A DNA stretch of 64,000 nt, from contig NZ_LECZ01000023.1 in assembly GCF_001022965.1 (NCBI RefSeq), positions 248,001 through 312,000 of the forward strand. Reading direction: 5' to 3'. The notes under the pieces are model-generated. The model was not told where the DNA came from, searched no databases, and saw nothing but the letters and a program-made list of their open reading frames with translations. A program made the position numbers and the translations under genes. This DNA is from Enterobacter genomosp. O. Lineage in GTDB: Bacteria > Pseudomonadota > Gammaproteobacteria > Enterobacterales > Enterobacteriaceae. Positions within the stretch are counted from its first letter, which is position 1. Every line of letters starts with the position of its first letter. Positions 58,341 through 64,000 of the stretch are shown piece after piece.

Positions 58341-59771
58341 TTATTGCCGCGGCAAATCATCCCACGTGCCGGGAGCCAGCTGCGCCTTAACGTCGGGATA
58401 GCGTGCGGGATCAAATACCGGCGGAACCCCCAGCTTGCGCTGGCGAAGATAGTCTCTGGCTATCAGGGTAACCACCGGCGAGAGCAGCAGGATCGCCGTA
58501 AGGTTCGTGATTGCCATCAGCGCCATAATGATATCGGCCAGCTGCCAGACCAGCGGCATGCTGAGGAGGGAGCCAGCGACGACCATCAGTATGACGCCCA
58601 GGCGCAGCGCTCCGATTGCGGCGCGGGAGTCGAGCTTCAGGAAAATAAGGTTATTTTCGGCGTAGAGGTAATTCACCACAATCGAGCTGAAGGCAAACAA
58701 GACCAGGATGAGCGAGACAAATCCGGCTCCCCAGCCGCCGGTCAGGCTCATCAGCGCCTGCTGGAGAAGCTGTATTCCGGCGGTTTCCGACGAATGCGGT
58801 ACGGGGCCTGCCAGCAGCAAAATCATGGCGCTGGCGGAACAGATAACAATGGTATCGGTAAAGACGCCAATCATCTGCACAATGCCTTGCGCGGCAGGGT
58901 GCGGCGGCCACGACGAGGCGGCGGCTGCCGCGTTGGGTGTTGACCCCATACCGGCTTCATTGGAAAACATGCCTCGCTGGAACCCCGCCATTAGCGCCTG
59001 GCTGAAGGTGTAGCCCAGCGCGCCGGATGCGACCTCACGCCAGCCAAAGGCGCTTTTGACGATGGTCGCTATCACGCCCGGAACCTGGTCGACATGCAGT
59101 GCGGCGACGAACAGGCTCGCGGCAATCCAGAGCAGCGCCATGATGGGAACCAGCCACTGCATGAGACGGGCGATGCCTTTGAGGCCGGTAGAAATGGTGA
59201 GCAGAACGACGAGGGCTAAAACGGTACCGGCGATCCACTCCGGACACGCGAAGGCGTAGCGCAGGGCATTAGCGACCGAGTTAGCCTGGACGGTATTAAA
59301 AATAAGACCGTACGCGAGCAGTAAAAAAAGCGAGAAAAGAACGCCCATCCAGCGCATCCCTAAGCCACGCGCCATGTACCAGGCAGGACCGCCGCGAAAC
59401 TGGCCGTGCTTATCTTTCTCTTTGTAGAGCTGCGCGAGCGAACTTTCGGCGAAGGAGGTGGCCATACCGAGAAGCGCCGTCACCCACATCCAGAAAACCG
59501 CGCCTGGCCCACCGGCGCTGATGGCCAGTGCGACCCCCGCCAGATTCCCGCTGCCAAGGCGTGCCGCAAGGCTGGTACAGAGCGCCTGGAATGAGGTTAA
59601 TCCGCCCGGCTGGGGCGTGACGCTGTTTTTCAGACTTCTGCCAAACTTGCGGATATAGCGAAACTGGATAAACCCACTGCGTAGCGTAAACCAAATACCT
59701 GCTCCCAGAAGCAGGTAAATCATTATCGAGCCCCACAGGACTTCGTTAATAAAGAAAAAGAAATCAGGCAT
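58341..59771 (-). CDS. yaaJ: YaaJ, AGCS-family sodium:alanine/glycine symporter
   Basis: 476 residues from the ATG at 59771 (GAGGGAC upstream), as in E. coli; a start at 59795 would add 8 residues. Ten or so transmembrane helices; AGCS motifs LGSGNLAGVALAISAGGPGA and the NEAGMGSTPNAAA loop near residue 285. Imports alanine or glycine with sodium. Divergent from talB. Confidence 0.95.
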   Translation of the reverse strand: MPDFFFFINEVLWGSIMIYLLLGAGIWFTLRSGFIQFRYIRKFGRSLKNSVTPQPGGLTSFQALCTSLAARLGSGNLAGVALAISAGGPGAVFWMWVTALLGMATSFAESSLAQLYKEKDKHGQFRGGPAWYMARGLGMRWMGVLFSLFLLLAYGLIFNTVQANSVANALRYAFACPEWIAGTVLALVVLLTISTGLKGIARLMQWLVPIMALLWIAASLFVAALHVDQVPGVIATIVKSAFGWREVASGALGYTFSQALMAGFQRGMFSNEAGMGSTPNAAAAASSWPPHPAAQGIVQMIGVFTDTIVICSASAMILLLAGPVPHSSETAGIQLLQQALMSLTGGWGAGFVSLILVLFAFSSIVVNYLYAENNLIFLKLDSRAAIGALRLGVILMVVAGSLLSMPLVWQLADIIMALMAITNLTAILLLSPVVTLIARDYLRQRKLGVPPVFDPARYPDVKAQLAPGTWDDLPRQ

Positions 59772-60033
59772 TAACGTCCCTCTTGTTGATGCCAAAGTGA
59801 ATATGTAAGCGCTACCACTGATTGGGCATGCTGTTGCTTAGCAGCCTGTTAATATTCCGAGTTTATCATACTCTGCCTAAGCGCACTGTCTGCGGTTGCG
59901 CTACCCCTCCGTCGTGTTATCATCAGGGCAGACCGGTTACATCCCCCTAACAAGTAAACCTGTCATTTTTCCGCTGCAGGCATGCTGTCGGTAGCGTGAA
60001 TTATCCAGGGCACGTTAAAAGAGAAACACTATC
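59772..60033. other. Divergent yaaJ-talB control region
   Basis: 262 bp with promoters for both genes. AAAGAGAAAC precedes talB. No operator recognised; no gene seen. Confidence 0.4.
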
Positions 60034-60987
60034 ATGACGGATAAATTGACCTCCCTTCGTCAGTTCACCACTGTCGTAGCTGACACCGGAGATATCGCGG
60101 CAATGAAGCTGTACCAGCCGCAGGATGCCACAACTAACCCTTCTCTGATCCTTAACGCCGCACAGATCCCTGAGTATCGCAAACTGATTGACGACGCAGT
60201 GACCTGGGCGAAAGCACAGAGCAACGACCGCGCGCAGCAGGTTGTGGATGCCACTGATAAACTGGCAGTAAACATCGGTCTGGAAATTCTGAAGCTGGTT
60301 CCTGGCCGTATCTCTACTGAAGTGGATGCGCGTCTGTCCTACGACACCGAAGCGTCTATCGCGAAAGCAAAACGTCTGATCAAAATGTACAACGATGCGG
60401 GCATCAGCAACGACCGTATCCTGATCAAACTGGCTTCTACCTGGCAGGGCATCCGCGCTGCAGAGCAGCTGGAAAAAGACGGTATCAACTGTAACCTGAC
60501 CCTGCTGTTCTCCTTCGCGCAGGCGCGTGCCTGTGCAGAAGCCGGCGTGTACCTGATTTCTCCGTTCGTAGGCCGTATTCTGGACTGGTACAAAGCCAAC
60601 ACCGACAAGAAAGAATACGCACCAGCAGAAGATCCAGGCGTGGTTTCCGTGACTGAAATCTACGAATACTACAAACAGCACGGTTATGAGACTGTGGTTA
60701 TGGGCGCAAGCTTCCGTAACGTCGGTGAAATCATCGAGCTGGCTGGCTGTGACCGCCTGACCATCGCGCCTGCACTGCTGAAAGAGCTGGCTGAAAGCGA
60801 AGGTACCCTGGAGCGTAAACTGTCCTACACCGGTGAAGTGAAAGCACGCCCTGAGCGCATCACTGAATCCGAGTTCCTGTGGCAGCACAACCAGGATCCA
60901 ATGGCAGTAGACAAACTGGCGGACGGTATCCGTAAGTTTGCTGTTGACCAGGGCAAACTGGAAAAAATGATCGGCGACCTGCTGTAA
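60034..60987 (+). CDS. talB: TalB, transaldolase B
   Basis: 317 residues, as in E. coli. Pentose phosphate pathway enzyme that transfers a dihydroxyacetone unit from sedoheptulose-7-phosphate to glyceraldehyde-3-phosphate. The Schiff-base lysine is in [12 protein letters not shown] (about residue 132); the phosphate-binding [12 protein letters not shown]-type segment ([15 protein letters not shown]) follows. Strongly biased codon use suggests high expression. A hairpin follows its stop. Confidence 0.98.
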   Translation: MTDKLTSLRQFTTVVADTGDIAAMKLYQPQDATTNPSLILNAAQIPEYRKLIDDAVTWAKAQSNDRAQQVVDATDKLAVNIGLEILKLVPGRISTEVDARLSYDTEASIAKAKRLIKMYNDAGISNDRILIKLASTWQGIRAAEQLEKDGINCNLTLLFSFAQARACAEAGVYLISPFVGRILDWYKANTDKKEYAPAEDPGVVSVTEIYEYYKQHGYETVVMGASFRNVGEIIELAGCDRLTIAPALLKELAESEGTLERKLSYTGEVKARPERITESEFLWQHNQDPMAVDKLADGIRKFAVDQGKLEKMIGDLL

Positions 60988-60994
60988 TCATCCT

Positions 60995-61018
60995 GCGTGA
61001 CCGGGCTCCCGGTCACGC
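60995..61018 (+). terminator. Hairpin after talB
   Basis: 11-bp arms GCGTGACCGGG and CCCGGTCACGC with a 2-base centre, 8 bp after talB. T-poor downstream (GTCTTACTT), so termination or 3' processing. Confidence 0.65.
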
Positions 61019-61097
61019 GTCTTACTTCGTACCCTGTCTGAATCTCCTCTCTGCGTGTATCATTCCCTTTAATCAGTACTCTTTGAATGGAATGGAT

Positions 61098-61685
61098 ATG
61101 AATACCTTACGCATCGGCTTAGTGTCGATTTCTGACCGCGCCTCCAGCGGTGTTTACCAGGATAAAGGCATCCCCGCTCTGGAAGAGTGGCTTGGCAACG
61201 CGCTGACTACCCCCTTTGAAATTCAGACCCGCCTGATCCCAGACGAACAGCCGATCATTGAGCAGACGCTCTGTGAGCTGGTTGATGAGATGAGCTGCCA
61301 TCTGGTGCTGACCACCGGGGGAACGGGGCCTGCCCGCCGCGATGTGACGCCGGACGCGACGCTGGCCATCGCCGATCGTGAAATGCCGGGCTTTGGCGAA
61401 CAGATGCGCCAGATCAGTCTACACTTTGTCCCGACGGCCATTCTCTCCCGTCAGGTGGGCGTAATCCGCAAACAGGCATTGATTCTGAACCTGCCGGGCC
61501 AGCCGAAGTCGATAAAAGAGACGCTGGAAGGGCTGAAAGCGGAAGACGGCAGCGTCATCGTGCACGGTATATTCGCCAGTGTACCGTATTGTATACAGCT
61601 GCTGGAGGGGCCGTACGTTGAGACGGACGAGAAAGTGGTAGCAGCTTTTCGTCCTAAAAGCGCACGCCGCGAAACAATCTCCTGA
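61098..61685 (+). CDS. mog: Mog, molybdopterin adenylyltransferase
   Basis: 195 residues from the ATG at 61098, as in E. coli (MNTLRIGLVSISDRA). It adenylates molybdopterin before molybdate insertion by MoeA. The MPT-binding loop is LTTGGTGPARRDVTPDAT and the second is NLPGQPKSI. The MFS gene that follows is not a molybdenum gene as far as can be seen. Confidence 0.96.
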   Translation: MNTLRIGLVSISDRASSGVYQDKGIPALEEWLGNALTTPFEIQTRLIPDEQPIIEQTLCELVDEMSCHLVLTTGGTGPARRDVTPDATLAIADREMPGFGEQMRQISLHFVPTAILSRQVGVIRKQALILNLPGQPKSIKETLEGLKAEDGSVIVHGIFASVPYCIQLLEGPYVETDEKVVAAFRPKSARRETIS

Positions 61686-61807
61686 AAATAACGATTATGT
61701 GACATTAGCTGAAGCGGCGATGGCGTGGTAAGGTTTTTACGATATAGTAATTTTTTCTTTACGATAGCTGTAAAAATAAATCCACAACAAAAGCCAAATG
61801 GTTCGCT

Positions 61808-63130
61808 ATGTCACATAACACCCGACCTCTGAATCGACAGGACTATAAAACCCTCACGCTCGCAGCCTTAGGCGGCGCGCTGGAGTTTTACGATTTCATC
61901 ATCTTCGTCTTCTTCGCCGCCGTGGTGGGGGAACTCTTCTTCCCGGCGGATATCCCCGAGTGGCTGCGTCAGGTACAAACCTTCGGCATTTTTGCCGCAG
62001 GGTATCTGGCGCGTCCGCTGGGTGGCATTGTGATGGCGCACTTTGGCGACCTGATAGGGCGTAAGAAGATGTTTACCCTCAGCATTCTGCTGATGGCCAT
62101 ACCCACGTTGGCCATTGGTCTGCTGCCCACCTATGCCTCACTGGGCATCCTTGCTCCTTTGCTGCTGTTGCTGATGCGCGTGCTTCAGGGCGCGGCGATT
62201 GGCGGTGAAGTGCCGGGCGCGTGGGTGTTTGTGGCGGAACATGTTCCGGCGCGCCGGATTGGCATCGCCTGTGGAACCTTAACGGCGGGCCTGACCATCG
62301 GGATCTTGCTGGGGTCGGTGGTCGCGACCATTGTCAACACCAGCATGACGCAGCAGGCCGTGCACGATTGGGGCTGGCGTATTCCGTTCCTGCTGGGCGG
62401 GGCGTTTGGTCTGGTGGCGATGTATCTGCGTCGCTGGCTGCAGGAGACACCGATTTTCCTGGAGATGCAGCAGCGCAAAGCGCTGGCGCAGGAGCTGCCG
62501 GTGAAAGCTGTCGTGGTACGCCATAAAAAAGCGGTAGTGGTGTCAATGCTTCTCACCTGGCTGCTTTCGGCGGGCATTGTCGTGGTGATATTGATGTCGC
62601 CGGTCTGGCTGCAGAAACAGTACGGATTCGCCCCGGCGGTGACGCTGCAGGCAAACAGTATTGCGACCATTATGCTCTGCTTTGGCTGTCTTGCTGCCGG
62701 GCTGGCGGCAGATCGTTTCGGTGCCAGCGTAACCTTTATCGTTGGTAGCCTGTTACTGGCCGCATCAAGCTGGGCGTTTTACCATCTGGCAGGCAGCCAT
62801 CCTGAACAGCTGTTCGTGTTGTACGGTGTGGTGGGGTTCTGCGTCGGGGTTGTCGGCGCGGTGCCGTATGTCATGGTACGTGCGTTCCCGCCGGAGGTTC
62901 GCTTCACCGGCATCTCTTTTTCTTACAACGTGTCGTATGCCATTTTTGGCGGACTGACGCCGATCGCGGTCACGGTGCTGATGGGCGTATCACCGATGGC
63001 TCCCGCCTGGTATGTTCTCGCGCTTTCGGTCATGGGGCTGGTATTGGGAATTTGGCTTCGACAGGCGTGGGGATGTCGTGCCCGCGAGACGGGCACGACA
63101 GAGGGATCAGTGTTTTTCACCAATCGGTAG
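61808..63130 (+). CDS. MFS transporter, metabolite:H+ symporter (ShiA/ProP-like)
   Basis: 440 residues with about twelve transmembrane helices. N-terminal motif ALGGALEFYDFIIFVFFA and the loop GDLIGRKKMF belong to the MHS group (ProP, KgtP, ShiA, YhjE); RVLQGAAIGGEVPGAW is the helix-4/5 signature. Substrate not predictable; small organic acids or shikimate-like compounds are the usual ones. It sits between mog and satP, where E. coli has none. Its last 24 bp overlap the end of the convergent satP. Confidence 0.9.
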   Translation: MSHNTRPLNRQDYKTLTLAALGGALEFYDFIIFVFFAAVVGELFFPADIPEWLRQVQTFGIFAAGYLARPLGGIVMAHFGDLIGRKKMFTLSILLMAIPTLAIGLLPTYASLGILAPLLLLLMRVLQGAAIGGEVPGAWVFVAEHVPARRIGIACGTLTAGLTIGILLGSVVATIVNTSMTQQAVHDWGWRIPFLLGGAFGLVAMYLRRWLQETPIFLEMQQRKALAQELPVKAVVVRHKKAVVVSMLLTWLLSAGIVVVILMSPVWLQKQYGFAPAVTLQANSIATIMLCFGCLAAGLAADRFGASVTFIVGSLLLAASSWAFYHLAGSHPEQLFVLYGVVGFCVGVVGAVPYVMVRAFPPEVRFTGISFSYNVSYAIFGGLTPIAVTVLMGVSPMAPAWYVLALSVMGLVLGIWLRQAWGCRARETGTTEGSVFFTNR

Positions 63131-63673
63131 AATGGTGCGGTCAAACTGCTCGTTCAGCACTTCACCCATTGCCAGGTAGATAGCGCTTGCGCCGCAAACC
63201 AGACCAATCCAGCCTGCAACGTGAACGATGCCTTCGTTATCCACGAGGTGACCAATCGCCAGCAGGGCGAACAGTACGGTCAGGCTCAGGAAGACAAACT
63301 GCAGCGCGCGGTTACCTTTCAGGGTGCCGAAGAACATGAAGAGGGTGAAGACGCCCCACAGGCCCAGGTATACGCCCAGGAAATGGGCGTTTGCCGCATC
63401 TGCCAGGCCCATTTTAGGCAGCAGCAGAATGGCAACCAGGGTCAGCCAGAAAGAACCGTAAGAGGTGAAGGCGGTTAAGCCGAAGGTGTTGCCTTTCTTA
63501 TATTCCAGCAGGCCCGCGAAGATTTGCGCGATACCGCCGTAAAAAATGCCCATCGCCAGGATGATGCCATCCATCGGGAACATCCCGATATTGTGCAGGT
63601 TCAGCAGGATAGTGGTCATGCCAAAACCCATCAGGCCCAGCGGAGCCGGATTAGCCAACTTAGTGTTGCCCAT
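63107..63673 (-). CDS. satP: SatP (YaaH), succinate-acetate/proton symporter
   Basis: 188 residues, as in E. coli. AceTr/GPR1-FUN34-YaaH family: N-terminal NPAPLGLMGFGMTTILLNL signature and six helices (LAMGIFYGGIAQIFAG; FTSYGSFWLTLVAILL). Takes up acetate and succinate. Convergent with the MFS gene (24-bp overlap). Divergent from dnaK; E. coli has yaaW and yaaI in between, which are absent here. Confidence 0.95.
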   Translation of the reverse strand: MGNTKLANPAPLGLMGFGMTTILLNLHNIGMFPMDGIILAMGIFYGGIAQIFAGLLEYKKGNTFGLTAFTSYGSFWLTLVAILLLPKMGLADAANAHFLGVYLGLWGVFTLFMFFGTLKGNRALQFVFLSLTVLFALLAIGHLVDNEGIVHVAGWIGLVCGASAIYLAMGEVLNEQFDRTILPIGEKH

Positions 63674-63817
63674 AAGTCCTCAAAAAAATCATCATTAATA
63701 TGGTGAAATGGTTAAACCCGCGTCAGTTCTCCCTGACGGGGCGCGGCATCATAATGGGCGCAATCGATGGCGTCTATGATCTCATCGGGGTGAAATTAAA
63801 AATTTTTTTATCCTTCC

Positions 63818-63849
63818 CCCTTGATGGACGACGTTGCGACCCCATCTTG
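63818..63849 (+). promoter_or_regulatory. dnaK P1, sigma-32 promoter
   Basis: CCCTTGAT at 63818-63825 and CCCCATCT at 63840-63847: the sigma-32 -35 and -10 elements with the expected spacing, as in E. coli dnaK P1. Confidence 0.9.
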
Positions 63850-63890
63850 TAAGCAACCGCAGTGTGTGGACCTGAAAAAAATCAAATCTG

Positions 63891-63922
63891 GGCAGTTGAA
63901 AAAGCACGTTCTGCCCTTATTA
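63891..63922 (+). promoter_or_regulatory. dnaK P2, second heat-shock promoter
   Basis: GTTGAAA (63895-63901) and GCCCTTATTA (63913-63922) correspond to the E. coli dnaK P2 elements, weaker matches to sigma-32 consensus than P1. Confidence 0.75.
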
Positions 63923-63969
63923 CAGGTACACAACCACATGTTGACTGAATTTTTAGTGGAGACGTTTAG

Positions 63970-64000
63970 ATGGGTAAAATTATTGGTATCGACCTGGGTA
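63970..64000 (+). CDS. dnaK: DnaK, Hsp70 chaperone (partial, start only)
   Basis: Ten codons beginning MGKIIGIDLG, the universal Hsp70 N-terminus, cut by the window edge. Two sigma-32 type promoters lie upstream and the gene order thr...talB-mog-satP-dnaK matches enterics. dnaJ is expected beyond. Confidence 0.97.
   Translation, partial: MGKIIGIDLG

Larger units (their letters stand above)
63674..63969. other. satP-dnaK divergent control region
   Basis: 296 bp without a gene. The left part should hold the satP promoter and a CGTCAG/CTGACG dyad at about 63722-63739. The right part holds the dnaK heat-shock promoters. yaaW and yaaI, found here in E. coli, are missing. Confidence 0.6.

Overview
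The window is chromosomal DNA of a member of the Enterobacteriaceae, most likely Enterobacter or a close relative such as Lelliottia or Leclercia. Gene order follows the Escherichia coli opgB-to-dnaK segment almost gene for gene, and many proteins are recognisably close to the E. coli ones. Several genes absent from E. coli are slotted in (ohr/ohrR/tetR, an orphan PTS EIIC, a YbaK-like deacylase, a diguanylate cyclase, an MDR oxidoreductase with a LysR regulator, an MFS permease), and yaaW/yaaI are missing before dnaK. The genus is an inference from memory of these families; no search was run.

Layout. 1-2090 (minus strand): an EAL-domain protein, a LuxR-type regulator, a spore-coat-U type pilin and a PapD-like chaperone, apparently one operon that continues off the left edge. 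2225-6633: opgB, yjjA, dnaC, dnaT. 6720-8429: a repeat, then ohr, ohrR and a TetR regulator. 8497-11519: yjjB, yjjP, an AT-rich control region and yjjQ-bglJ. 11558-13691: a YbaK-like protein and an orphan PTS EIIC behind a striking palindrome. 13787-16463: fhuF, a membrane diguanylate cyclase, a DUF1435 protein with a Fur box, and two tRNA-Leu(CAG) genes. 16636-24128: rsmC, holD, rimI, yjjG, prfC, osmY, ytjA, yjjU, yjjV. 24123-31074: the glycyl radical pair yjjW/yjjI and the deoCABD nucleoside catabolic operon. 31140-36654: lplA, ytjB, serB, radA, nadR. 36709-39242: an MDR oxidoreductase and LysR pair, then a 524-bp gene-free, hairpin-rich stretch. 39243-51870: ettA, slt, trpR, yjjX, gpmB, rob, creABCD, arcA, yjjY, lasT. 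52082-56914: the thrLABC operon. 57166-64000: yaaX, yaaA, yaaJ, talB, mog, an MFS permease, satP and the start of dnaK behind its heat-shock promoters.

How the genes work together. Most of the window is housekeeping: primosome loading (dnaC/dnaT), translation (prfC, ettA, rimI, rsmC, two tRNAs), nucleoside salvage (deoCABD), threonine synthesis (thrABC), serine, NAD and lipoate metabolism, and envelope work (opgB, slt, creD). Regulatory DNA can be read directly: a thr attenuator, a trp operator at trpR, a cre tag before creD, Fur boxes before fhuF and the DUF1435 gene, an FNR-like site upstream of arcA, a DeoR-type operator before deoC and sigma-32 type promoters before dnaK.

The accessory parts are the more interesting ones. 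The left-edge pilus operon carries its own EAL and LuxR-type regulators. The LuxR-type protein shares a recognition-helix pattern with YjjQ and BglJ in the same window, which are of the RcsB-partner type. The PTS EIIC sits behind a perfect 10-bp-arm palindrome overlapping a good promoter. The stretch after the LysR gene holds tandem hairpins of unknown function. I do not see a clearly new multi-gene system; these are the best leads.
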